DNA of 64,000 nt, from NCBI GenBank assembly GCA_017979445.1, contig CM030711.1, positions 12,669,092-12,733,091 of the forward strand, written 5' to 3'. The notes beneath the pieces are model-generated. The model made no database searches, was not told the origin of the DNA, and saw only the letters and a list, made by a program, of their open reading frames with translations. Positions 45,471-57,045 of this stretch are shown piece by piece. Made by a program: the position numbers and the translations under genes. The stretch's first letter is position 1. Each line of letters opens with the position of its first letter. The stretch comes from Akebia trifoliata (taxonomy: Eukaryota; Streptophyta; Magnoliopsida; Ranunculales; Lardizabalaceae).

Positions 45471-48400
45471 ATGCTTGGAGCTTTAATGAGAAAACTTTTT
45501 TCCCTTTGTTGGAACCCATTAGGCGCCAATGCTGATGGTGGTGGTGGAATCGGTCAAGATGATTTGCTCTGGTTTCGTGATTTAGGCAAGTATGGGTCTG
45601 GTGATTTTTCCATGGCTGTGGTGCAGGCCAACCAGGTTCTTGAGGATCAGAGCCAGATCGAGTCGGGACCTCTTGGCACGTTTGTTGGTGTCTACGATGG
45701 TCATGGAGGCCCTGAAGCGGCTCGTTATGTCTGTGATCATCTGTTCCGACATTTTCAAGGTCGTTTTTGTTTTTTTTTTTGTTTTTTTAATCTTGGTTTG
45801 ATTCGATTTGTTAAATTTTATCAGGTTTTTTGTGTAATTTTAATGAAGAAATGAGGTAACTTTAGCGGTTGATTCGATAAATTAGCCCAGTTGGTGAAAT
45901 TTACGATTCTTGACTTTTTGTGTGTGTGGGATTTTAATGGAGAAATGAGGTAACTTTACCGGGTTGATTTGATAAAATTGCCGAGTTGGTGAATTTGATT
46001 CAGGAACTTTGTTTGAATTTTGTTTTTGGTTTTTGGGAAATTTTTTGCCCGCTTTTGTTTTGGGTGGAATCCATTGGTAGGTAAATGTGGGAAACTTGCT
46101 AGTATGATTTCAATCTTAATTTGGTACTGCTTTAACTTTAAAAAAAATCGAAATTTATGAAATTTGTTGCAAATTCTGTTTCTTGACCACCCTTTTTCAG
46201 GTGGAGAACTTTTTTTATGAAGGTTCTGTTGCACGTGACAATGCATTTTGCAAAGAAGAATCTTATCTACAGATGTTTATGTCTGGGTTCTGTTTCTCAC
46301 AAACCCAAGAGAAAGGATTAAGGGAAATTTTGTATCTTTTGACAAATTATATTTTAACATATAATGATTGAGTATAATGTTTATGCTTGATGGATTTTAA
46401 TTCTCAAACTATTGCTACTATTTGATCCCGAAACATTAGAGATTATTGACTCCAGCACTTCTTTTTTCTTCATCTGTCTTGTCAGAAGATAAGAGCTGAA
46501 CTTGTAGGAAGGTTGATGTGGAATTAAAAATATAATTAGGCCCTATTTTCCTTTTAAAATAATATCAACCATAATTTGGTTACGAGGGCTATCTCGCACG
46601 TGGGGTTAAAAGGAACATTGCATTAGATGCCTCTATTTAGACTACCAAAACACTCTCACAAGGACACATTGAATAAAAAGGGCAAAAAATCTCTTTTCTT
46701 TCCTCCTCTTGAGAGATGAGATAGAGTTCCTCTGATTAGTTATATATTAGTTGTTCGATTTTGTGTCTTTCCTTGCTTTATTCTTTTCTTGGGTTTTAAC
46801 ATCTTGGGATATTAAGATAGAGCACATTTTGTCCCAAATGTCGTTTTTAATTTAGAGTTTTGGCTTGGCATTAGAGGACTCATCTTAGTTCTGAGTGCTT
46901 AGGCATTTTTTTTTCTGCAGAGATTTCAATAGAGGCCCAAGGTGTGACACCTGAGACCATTCGGAGAGCCTTTTTACAGACAGAGGAAGGGTTTACTGCT
47001 GTTGTTTCCGAGCAATGGAATACTCGACCAAACATGGCAACCGTTGGATCATGTTGTCTTGTTGGAGTGATCAATCATCGGACCCTCTACATAGCAAATC
47101 TTGGAGATTCCCGTGTTGTATTGGGGAAAAAAGTTGGTAACACTGGTGAAATTGCTGCGATACAATTATCAACTGAACACAATGCTAACATGGAGGCTGT
47201 GAGACAGGAGCTTAGAGGATTACACCCAAACGATCCGCAAATAGTTGTACTTAAACATGGAGTGTGGAGAGTAAAAGGCATTATTCAGGTTGTTTCACAA
47301 TTACTTTCTTGCTGTTTCATGGTATTTCTTATGTGCTTCTTCTACAATTTCTAGGGGTTCTTATGTGGAATGCTGAAGCTTGTGGTGTCTTCTTTATTTG
47401 TTTGATACGAATGATGCATTAAACTGCTTTTAATTCTATTACAATCTCATGTCACTACATTATTAAAGTGTTCTAATGGGTTCCAACCTTGTCCCCACCG
47501 TGTATGAGCCACATCGATCTGAGAAACCAGAAATTCAATTGTGTATTTGTCAGCATTTTCAAGGATGTAGAATTTAGGTGTCCATGAGGCAACTCATTCA
47601 ATCTCATTGTAGGCATAGAGAATGGGGTGTATCACCACTGAACTCAGCTTCTGTTAAATTTAGTGCAACCATGTTTAACTTGCCAACAATTGTTTGTCAT
47701 GTAATTCACTAGAAATCTAGAATAGTTGTATGTTGCAACCACGCCATTAGCAAATGCGAGCATCTAAAATCCAAGTTGAGAACTTATAATTTGCTAGGAA
47801 GGTGGCCACAAAATTATAGCTTTTACACTATTAAAACCTAGTTCATCACTAATATAAGTTAACTAGTGTTTGCTTGTGCCTACAACACGATCATCCTCTT
47901 TGGGGTTAAGGGGATAAAAGAGGAAATATAATAAAGTTGTGTCATAGTATTATTGAAAAGAGGCAGAAGGATAAAGACAATAAAGTTTGGGGGTATTATC
48001 AGAAAAGTGGGAGAAGAGGAAAGAGAATAAAGTTAGAGGGGTATAATTGGAAAGGGTAAAAGAAAAAAGACAATAAAATTTGAGGGGTATACTTAGAAAG
48101 GGATGAGAGAAAGGAATAAATTGAAAATTTCCTCGAGATTCGTGGTGGAATTAAATCCTAACCCTTCTTATGTGTGTCGGGGGGAGGGGGAGGTAAACAT
48201 TGGGATGCGAACCGTTGTGTTTTATGGATGGTTGGATGTATCATTTTTTATGTGCATAACCATTAATATATATAGATATAACTACTTATCCCAATATTAC
48301 GATTTTTTGAGGTGGTTGTTTAGTTAAATTTATACCGTACAAGTTAAAGATTTGAAGCCTGGAGTTGGGATGAGGGGGGTGATGACAATGAACTTTCGAC

Positions 48401-50525
48401 AAGATATATGCATTATAATTTATCTTAATCAAGCTTTCATAAGTTCAAGCTGTATGGTTTTGCAAGTTTGTGAATCATTTTACTCCCAAAACCTATTTAT
48501 TATGATGCTAGAATATTCTATTGTCTTAGTGTCTTCATATAGAAATGCATTAATCGTGTACATTTAATCCAAAAAATGGAAAATTTAAATATTGAATTCT
48601 GAATGTCAAATTTAACGAAGTTTCCTTTACATAAATCTAATATGAATGTAAGAACAAAATATATTGTTGGGTTTGCAACTTCACTTTCTTTTTCATAGAA
48701 TTTTACGAGTTCTCTCGGCCTTTTTCCTTCCTGAATGGTGATGTTTGTGCCATTGATGACTTTGCTGTTTGTGATCATCAGGTTTCTAGATCTATAGGTG
48801 ACGTATATATGAAACATGCCCAATTTAACAGGGAACCAATTAATGCGAAATTCAGACTTCCTGAACCAATGAACATGCCCATCTTGACTGCCAATCCATC
48901 TATTCTCACTCATCCTCTTCAACCAAATGATTCTTTTCTTATATTTGCCTCTGATGGTCTATGGGAACATTTGAGCAATGAAAACGCTGTGGAAATTGTG
49001 CATAATCATCCACGTGCGGTAAGATTTTGCATTTTTATATTCTTATTGTTTCTATCACTTTTTTATTCTGCATTTAAAATTCATTCTTGTTTTGCAGTTT
49101 GTGTAATTGTGAAAGGGTTTAATGCTCATGTTTCAATTTTCTGAATGCATGTTTCCATGTGTGTGGTCAAGCAAATTCTTAATTTATAGTTGTTTTGTAT
49201 AAGATTTGGGAGCAATGCCTCATAGGATGCTAATAATATTGTTGGAGATCTATTGTGGGTTTTTCAAAGGAATCCTTAACATAAAGAAACTTTGTAAAGC
49301 TTGTTGTAAAAACTATTACCTATCATCTGAGTTGCTCTTTCTACTATTGAACTCATTTTTCGAAGGCCAATTTTTACAGAGGATAATCAACCTATTCTGC
49401 AATTTCTAACTCTGAAAATGGATACAAAGTTCATGGTGAAATGAATAGTTCCAACTTGTTATCTACTTTTGGTAGGGTTATAAAGTTTTATAATTGGTGA
49501 GAAGACTATCCTCATCAGAAATCATCTCTCTGCTCATCTCCTGTGGTCCCTCAAATAAGCTAAAAAACCATGTAAGAATATACCTGCCTCATAAAAATGT
49601 GTCTGTTTGTGTGTATGTACGAGATAAAATTATGTACATTACCATTTTTTTTTCTCTCCCTAATTTCTAGTTTATACAATTCTATATAATAATATCATTT
49701 CTTTAGCCATTGTTGAAATCGAGGAAAACATGCAATCCACTCGAACAAAGGAATATGAGTTGGACTCAGGGAAGCCTCTCGAATTCCTGAATTTTAGTGC
49801 TGAAGTTATTAGCCACACAATTATTACAAGTTATACCTTGTCATGTTGGACATAATGCTTGTGATGGTTATGTTTTTTTTTTGTTTTTAATATTTTTAGA
49901 CATAGTATCCTAGTTATTTTCAAAGATAACAATTTCCCTGCATGCCCAACATGTTGAGAAGTTTCGTACTTGAGTAAAAGCCCTGTAACCTCAATATCGG
50001 TCCCTCTGCCTCTTGAATTTCCTAAAATAAATGTCCAATGTGGGTTTTATCCTCATTTCTTTGTACAAACTTTTTTAGACTTCGTTGTAAGATTAGCAAC
50101 CCCTCGCACCTATAAAGAACTTGAACTTTTTTTCAGATTTTAGATGTAACATCTTTTTGGCTATGTATTAACAATGCAATAATGAGTTTATATTCCAACC
50201 ATTTGCACTTCTGTTGAAGTGTTCCTTTGAGATCTAAAGTGAGAACTCGTGGTTCAATAGCAAGGCATCTGTAGATGTATTTTGGGCTAACAGAATCACA
50301 TTGATTCAGGGAATTGCTAAAAGGCTCGTCAAGGCTGCTCTTCACGAAGCAGCTAGGAAACGAGAGATGCGGTACTCAGATCTTAGAAGAATTGACAAGA
50401 AGGTTCGGCGCCACTTCCATGATGATATTACTGTCATTGTTTTGTTCCTAAATCACGACCTAATCTCTAGAGGTTCCGTACAAGTGCCTCCACTGTCTAT
50501 TCGAAGTGCTTTGGTACACCGATAA
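45471..50525 (+). CDS. Protein phosphatase 2C, clade D (PP2C42-like), four exons
   Basis: A Mg/Mn-dependent Ser/Thr phosphatase. Clade D PP2Cs in Arabidopsis remove the activating phosphate from plasma-membrane H+-ATPases and are inhibited by SAUR proteins. Exons: 45471-45759, 46921-47288, 48782-49018, 50310-50525; 1110 nt, 369 residues, all phases and GT..AG sites fit. Motifs: DGHGG at 76-80 and GDSR at 158-161 (metal-site region), VSRSIGD at 220-226, SDGLWEH at 276-282, and HDDITVI near 335-341, so the active site looks intact. The N-terminus ([38 protein letters not shown]) and the C-terminus ([25 protein letters not shown]) are clade D signatures, closest in memory to At3g17090. Introns of 1.2-1.5 kb. 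Confidence 0.95.
47925..48195. repeat. Tandem ~47-bp repeats and a G-rich tract in PP2C intron 2
   Basis: Units built on 'aaagacaataaagttt.aggggtata.tt.gaaaggg' occur three to four times between 47925 and 48115. Then 48180-48192 is cggggggaggggg, a possible G-quadruplex former on the plus strand. Nothing suggests coding. Confidence 0.55.
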
Positions 50526-51843
50526 CTCATGAAAACTGGTATTATACTCTACAACTTCCTCTGATTTTGCCCAATCGGAAGACCATATTTACATTTTGCT
50601 TGAGATGTCAAAATGATGCTACTTTCCGAATCTCAGCTGAGGAGTTGTTTTATTGTTATTGAGCCTAGAAAGTCCCAAGAGACTGCGAATTTGTAAAATT
50701 GTATCAGTGATCTTGTTAGAGGTTATCTTTTTTATTTATTATATTTCTTGTATGATTTTGGAATTATACGATAAATCATTTGGCTAGCTCCAAAAACTCA
50801 GGAAATTATTACAAATCTTTGAATTTTTTTAAGCCTCACTTGAACCATGAACTTTTGACCTGCCTTTACTGGAGTTATACATTAGAGTAGAGACGATTCT
50901 TCATGTTTTGCTTACTGGGTTTTACTCATGTTACATGTACTGCACAAATTTAATAAATTAAGTGGCTGATTTATCTATCATAAAAAAGGTAAAAGAGATT
51001 ACAGCAAGTGTTTATTCCTTGTTAATAATTTATGCTTTTAAATTAGTCACAAATTGTTCCTGAATGAATACATGATCGATTCATTTAGAAGGTTGTTACA
51101 GTGTGACTGGCACAACAATGCATCAATGACATAGAGATGGAAAATAAAGAAGACTGAAATCCGGTAAAAGCATTAGTTTTCTTGTGTTTGATCCACTCTA
51201 CTCTAAAAGTGGAAAATAAAGAGTTAGATGCTGCTTTAGTTCCCATATATGTCCAAGTTGCACCCAATCTCAATTGTTGGAAACAATTGGAAGTCAGGGT
51301 TGACCTCCCCACCCCATTGTTCTTCAGACTTTGGTGGGGATGAAATGGTAGAGTAATGTATGTCCCCAAATCATTGAGAGGAGAAGTGACTAAAACTTGA
51401 AACAACAATTAAAGGAGCAAAGAAGGCCAAAGCTAGTAGAATTGCTTTTTATGGAGGGATTATAAGCGAGATGTGATCCTACCCAAACCCATTAATGATA
51501 ACTAGATATATTATAGCTAGAGTTCCCAAACTTTACACTTAACTACTTCAAAACTGAAACTAAAATAAAAGAGTTTTAGTTTACAAGTATTTTTCTAGAT
51601 ATGAAAAAATACAAATTTCTTAGGGATCAGATCTTGTTATTTAAATAATATCTTCCCATCTCACACACAACGGCTTATATGGGAAGCATTGTTTCAAATC
51701 TTGTATGATTGTCCACCAACGAAGACAGATTTACACGGCATCTCAGACTTCACACCATCACATGAGATTAATGAGATGATTCACATCAACTGTGACTTTA
51801 TATATTTTAACTAAACTAATTTATTTTTTTAGAATTTAAATAA
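50526..51843. other. PP2C 3' flank; no further gene recognised
   Basis: 50526-50760 is likely 3' UTR. A 107-codon open frame on the minus strand at 51085-51408 resembles no family I know; base composition is more balanced there than around it, so a short gene or a decayed exon cannot be excluded. Confidence 0.4.
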
Positions 51844-52149
51844 GGGAAATGTTCAACACCCTAAGCTTTACCCTATACTTTAACAAACGTGTTTTGTCCT
51901 ACATGGGTTAGAAGTTTTTGAATGGGCTGATTTTTGGTGAGGATGATCTCTATGATTAGAAGATCATCCTCACGAAAAATCAGCCCATTTCAAAAATTTT
52001 AGCCCCATGTTTACAAGTTGAAAAATCGTGGACCGTTCATTTTTTGTAAATCATTTTTGATGGGGGGCTTTGGAATAGGCTGATTTTTGGTGAGGATGAT
52101 CTCTATGTTGTTAAAGTGTAGGGTAAAGCTTAGGGTGGGGAACGGACCC
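51844..52149. mobile_element. Mutator-type MITE, 306 bp, with perfect 9-bp TSD
   Basis: Ends GGGAAATGTTCAACACCCTAAG and, reverse-complemented, GGGTCCGTTCCCCACCCTAAG, continuing into a shared 'ctttaccctayactttaacaa'. TSD TTTAAATAA at 51835-51843 and 52150-52158 is exact; 9 bp is the Mutator-like length. Inside, the block 'ggctgatttttggtgaggatgatctctatg' occurs three times: two face each other as a hairpin (about 51930-51995) and a third is near 52077-52107. Confidence 0.85.
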
Positions 52150-52161
52150 TTTAAATAATAA

Positions 52162-52274
52162 GAGAGTTTCTATTGCCACATCAATTTTTACTAAGAGCAC
52201 TCAAAGATGTGATAATTTTTTGGTGATTTATTGATGTGCTCTTTGCAAAAGTTGGTGTGGCAATAGAATCTCTC
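52162..52274 (+). mobile_element. MITE family M1, copy 3
   Basis: 113 bp with the same ends as the two copies in the ARID-HMG introns (GAGAGTTTCTATTGCCACATC; right end ggtgtggcaatagaatctctc) and the shared ggtgattta interior. It starts 3 bp after the right target duplication of the Mutator-type MITE. Its own target duplication is unclear in the AT-rich flank. Confidence 0.75.
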
Positions 52275-53329
52275 AATTATTTATGATCTAAATAAAATAT
52301 GATTTTATGACTAAACATATTCTAATCTACTTTATTTAATTTATAATTATTTTGCAAATAAATAAATTAGAATAATGAATTTTTGACTCCCCTCTGAAAA
52401 TACTCTCCCATACGCTGTTAACGTGGCATAGGTTAGAATCATAGGTTTTTTTTTTCATCAGGATATAGAATTACTCATATTTCAGGCAAATGTGCAATTG
52501 TGTATCCCGAGAAAAATCTATAATTCTAGCACATGCCATGTAGGGAGAGTATGTCAAAAAATCATGACTCAATAAATAATTGTAAACTGAGTTGAATGGT
52601 TTATGGACGAAACGTAGATTTAAAGCCTTGATGGGTAGAGAAATACTATAATTTCCTCCTTTAAAAGTGAAAATGAAATTAAAAGGATTTTAGGTTAGAA
52701 ATAAAAACTACATTTACAGAGATGAGCAAATAAATAACATATTTCCTTGGGATGAGTAGTAATTTTCTAGATAAATTCCCAGATTCCATAACAGCTTGGA
52801 TTTGGATGGGTAGAAAACACATGTTTCCTAGCCCCATAGGAAATATCGTCCCATATCATATCAGTTCGTTTGGACAAAACAAGTTTCCATTATCTATCTA
52901 TCTATCTATCTTAAACGGTAAACTGAAAAATTCTAGAATTTGTCCAACGAATAAAAAGACCGGGACGTGAGAAGAGAATATGGATGGATTACCCACATAA
53001 CCAGTTGCTTTCCCTTATTTTTCTATTTGTTTTTAGGAAAAAGGGAACTGATGTAACCTTTATCCTCCTTCCATATGCTTCGTCCATTGTGTTTATTTAT
53101 TTATTTATTTTGTTTCTAGTAGTCTTAGGGTTAGGCAGAACAACAGCAAACAAGAATATTTTTTTTTAAACTATCTCACATGGGAATGGCCGCTTGCGTC
53201 CTCCCTCACAATGTAAGTCAACTCTTTTCTTAAATACAAAAAACAAAATAAAATAAAATAAATTAAATTATCAAATCAGCCATTCTTAATTTCTTTAAAT
53301 ACAAGACAAAGACACTCTTTATTTACATC
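52275..53329. other. Intergenic stretch with microsatellites
   Basis: No gene. (TATC)n at about 52891-52911 and (TTTA)n at about 53093-53110. 52487-52553 (caattgtgtatcc.gagaaaaatc.ata.ttctagcacatgccat) resembles 35203-35262 inside the Harbinger element, a short shared repeat of unknown type. Confidence 0.5.
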
Positions 53330-53421
53330 ATTTTTTAGTATTTATTATTAAAAAAAATTAAATTCAACACTTTTTGTTAAAATAACGCGTTTGTTTACTC
53401 TATATTTTCAACGCTTATTGC
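53330..53421. mobile_element. Fragment related to the Harbinger terminus
   Basis: 'caacactttttgttaaaataacgcgtttgtttactc..ttttcaacgct' resembles 33665-33710 just inside the left end of the Harbinger element (gcactttttaaaagttaacgcgtttatttatcg). No complete TIR pair was found; it ends where the truncated chromovirus LTR begins. Confidence 0.45.
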
Positions 53422-53422
53422 T

Positions 53423-53875
53423 GGGTCAGATAGACGATCAGAACCTGCAGTTGGCGAGGCGGGCGTATAACCAGCGAGTGGAGACCATCTAGTGGGTCAG
53501 ATAGACGACCAGAGTCCATTACCTGATGAGTACTGGGGTTATTACCCCTAGTGGTGTCGATTCGTCCAAGAGTAATATAGATTTTTGTTTTGAGTGTTAG
53601 TAATTTTGTTTGAGTGAAGAATCTCTGTATAATCCTGTATATAAATTTTCTTCTTCCGCACTCTAATTTATCGTACATTATTAGACGTATATAAGCTTCT
53701 GCTAGTATTATATTTTTTTTGTTTATATGTAGGATTGTATATCGTTTATCAGGTGCAGGTTGAACGCTTTAGAATGCTAATATAAAAAGAAGAGACCATG
53801 CCGAAATTTCAAGGTGCCACCTAATACATTGAGATCTGACATGGGAATTTGTATTAGCGTTTGGCGGCCGCCACA
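53423..53875 (+). repeat. Truncated 5' LTR (last ~440 bp only)
   Basis: Matches 59606-60038 closely ('gtactggggttattacccctagtggtgtcgattcgtccaagag' variants). The first 14-15 bp (gggtcagatagacga) repeat a phrase at 53490-53504, so the break point is at about 53437 with a small duplication at the junction. Some 2.5 kb of the LTR is missing. Confidence 0.8.
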
Positions 53876-53877
53876 GA

Positions 53878-53889
53878 TGGTATTAGAGC
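53878..53889 (+). promoter_or_regulatory. Primer binding site, tRNA-Met type
   Basis: tggtattagagc, one change from tggtatcagagc, lies 2-4 bp after the LTR end (the exact LTR end, ccaca or cgcca, is uncertain). It shows the plus orientation. Confidence 0.8.
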
Positions 53890-54447
53890 ATAGCATTAGA
53901 TCCGTATGGGATATAGATCTGCTATGTTTTGAAGAGTTGGTTGATACCATAGGTATTAAAGCGATAGTCATAGAGTGTCGGTATTCGAATTCATTAGTAG
54001 TTCCACATTGGAATTATGAGTTTTTCTGTGTCTAGAAATATATAGAGCCTATTAAGCTTAGGATAGGGTTCTAGGTTTATTCTGATAGTAATGGAAATGA
54101 AGTCCATTACAAGTTCCAGGCAACGGTAGCAATTCATAGTTATGTAATAGTTGTTTTAGCCTTATTCTGATAAGTGTCTTACTACGGATAAACACAAGTG
54201 AGAGGAGTGGACGAGACATAGGCCGAAACGCAACAGGAATGAGACATATTCTAGATCAGACCATTGACCCGATAACACAACTAATATCATTCATGGAGAG
54301 ATTGATGAATCTCATGTCAAGTTCAGAGAGGAAATATGAATAATACAACCACCACCACCTTGAAGCCAAATGGAAGGAAGACAATTAGTTTCTAATAAGC
54401 GACAAACAATTACGAAACTAACAAATTCATAGGAAAAATAACAATAA

Positions 54448-55740
54448 GTGGAGAGTGATATTATAGACATACGAACTCAATGGATGGAAGAATTTCATAA
54501 GAAACAACAACATATATTACTAAATCTATCGAAAGAAAAAGTTGTGGTATATTATGAGTGTGGCGAATCGGGACATAAAGGAGAGCAATGTTCGGGTCAA
54601 CGTCAGTTGATTAAGGATGTGTGGCTCTGAAAGATGCTAGACAAACCAATGTATGAGACAATAAGACTACCATATTTTAATAAAATTGATAACGTATTCA
54701 TGCCATTCCGAACAAACAAGACTAGCGATCGGAAGTGAGAGATAGTACAAGACTTACCACGATTGCAAGGTGCACCATTAAATCCAAGAAATGAGGAAGC
54801 GCTGGACTTCTTCGCAAGAGAAAAATACTATTCCACCTCAAGAACCACTTCCACAGGTAGTGTCTTTGAAGAATGAGAGAATTTCCCAGCCCAAAGGACA
54901 GGTAAATTTAAGGATGTTGCTGTAGAAGTTTTAACGATTACGTCTATCAAGATTTGGGGACTTTTCCAATCCGGTTGAGGTCAATGAGTGGGTTTTGAAG
55001 ACTTGAGAGATTTTGAGTGTCATGTAGTACCCAATAAATCAGTGGATGACAGTGACTACATTCCAGTTGGACGGGGATGCCAATCATTATTAACGTTTGA
55101 GAGGAATATCTTGGGAGATGGATCGTTTGAATGGGTAGAATTCGAGAGACTGTTTGTTGATAAATTTATATCTGAGATTGCTCGAAAAATCAAGCACTAG
55201 AAGTTTTTGAGATATGATGTTCACTAGGTTGTCACAATATGCGCTCGAACTTATCCTAACAGACCTACAAAAGGCCCATAGATTCTTTAGAAGACTATAA
55301 CCCTACCTAAGAGCCAAAAGGTCAATGATTGAGATTACTAATTATAGAGATACGATAAGTCGAGCTTAGAGGGGAAATGGAGTTACAGACTTCCAAGGGG
55401 CAAATCAGTCAACCCCAGAAATCTTTTCCTTCCAGATCAGATTCAGTCAAGAGACCGAGTGCCTCTGGACCCTTATATCCACAGTACTGAGCTCTTACTC
55501 CACTATCGAGTTACATGGTTTCTTCATCCCCGAGTTATAGAACAATTGAGACTCCAATGATACCAACAGGGTCAAATGAATCAACAAGGCAGGTTCAGAG
55601 CCTACAGACCCTAGTCTACCAACTGCCTACTCCACAGAGATCTACGAAGACAAGATCGTTGATATGTTACGCGTGTGATTAGGTAAGACATATCAAGAGA
55701 GAATGTCCTCTATCATAGGCGCGAGCAAGAGTTATAACCC
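54448..55740 (+). pseudogene. gypsy gag remnants with two zinc-knuckle regions
   Basis: Three pieces in different frames: 54448-54630 with VVYYECGESGHKGEQC, a CCHC knuckle whose first Cys is Tyr; 54988-55200 with GDGSFEWVEFERLFVDKFISEIARKIK, the retrotransposon Gag core (W..F...F...Y/F pattern); and 55655-55730 with CYAC..RHIKRECP, a second knuckle. The knuckle upstream of the Gag core is in an unexpected order. Many stops. Confidence 0.7.
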
Positions 55741-57033
55741 AGGAGAAAGTATCTGTCTCCGACGAAGTTTTGAAAAGTACAATTTCTAATTATAATGTTA
55801 GAAATTGGAATTTTTTTCAATACTGGTTCTTCTAGATCATATAATTCTGCTGAAAGTTTTCATACTTGCTAGAGTTGTTCTTCCCACTATCATTATTTTA
55901 GTATAATATTTGGAACGGACTAAACAACCAACCTTTCTCCTACTGCTTTCCATTTTCTATGCTATTATCTCATTCTCATCTTTAATCTCACCATTTTTGC
56001 TAGCGATTTGATATTTATTATAATTTGGAACTGCGAAGCTTCTGGAAGTAGGTAGAGTAGAAACTACTCAACTAATAGTAAGGGGGTAAAGGAATGAAAC
56101 TAATTCGGAACTAGAATGAAAAGGTGCAAGCTTATAAAAAAATAATAAATAAAAATAAAAAGAGCTAACCGTGAATCAACTAGACTGCGTTTTGATAATT
56201 GATAGATATGTTTTAGGTATAAGGATGGTTGTAAAGTGTGAGAAGGCGAATGCGATTTATAAGACTAGTAATATGACTATATAGCAAGTGAATGTATGGG
56301 TAATAACTAATACTATATATGGTTGAGTTGATGAACTGGTGAATTTGGAAAAATGTATCGTACAATTTTGAAAGAGTATGTGGGATGTAAAAGAAAAGAG
56401 ATTTAGTAAAGTATAAGTTAGGAGGTGGGTTGATGTAAAATGTGAGAAAGAATAATCTTGTGATAATGTTGCATTAATGGTAACTTAATGGAATTGTGAG
56501 AAAATAGATGTAGGATTTATCCCCTCAAGTAAGATTTTAAATTATAAAGGTTATGACAGAAGTTTTGAGGAAATATCATAAGTAAAAAATAAAATATTGA
56601 ATTGAATATAAAGATAGTGGTTTATTTGCGGTAAAACTATGCATTGAGGAGTAATATTCCTATCAAGTATGAGTAAAACATAATAGACGGTGTAATTGAT
56701 GAGAGAAATAAAGATAAAGAATAGAGAAGAAGTGAAAGGATTGTTGTTGATAGACATTGATGGGGAAGTGATAAAAGGTGAATTGATTGTTATCTTAGGA
56801 TTGTACAAATAATGGATTAGTTGGAGTATGAGTTTGAATTAGAGTGATTAATGAATGTGTTGGGTTGACGGAGTATGGGAGACATAAGTCTACGAGTTAT
56901 AAATCAGATTAGTTTGGGATTAAGAATAGATGGTAATCGAAAATAAGTGTTGTTTATTATACATGTCGTGTTAGTGGAATCGCGACAAAGCTCGATAAGG
57001 AATTATTTTAATTTCGATAACGAAATTTTTATT

Positions 57034-57045
57034 AAGGGGGGAGAA
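57034..57045 (+). other. Polypurine tract
   Basis: aaggggggagaa directly before the TG start of the 3' LTR, the classic plus-strand primer of plant gypsy elements. Confidence 0.85.
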
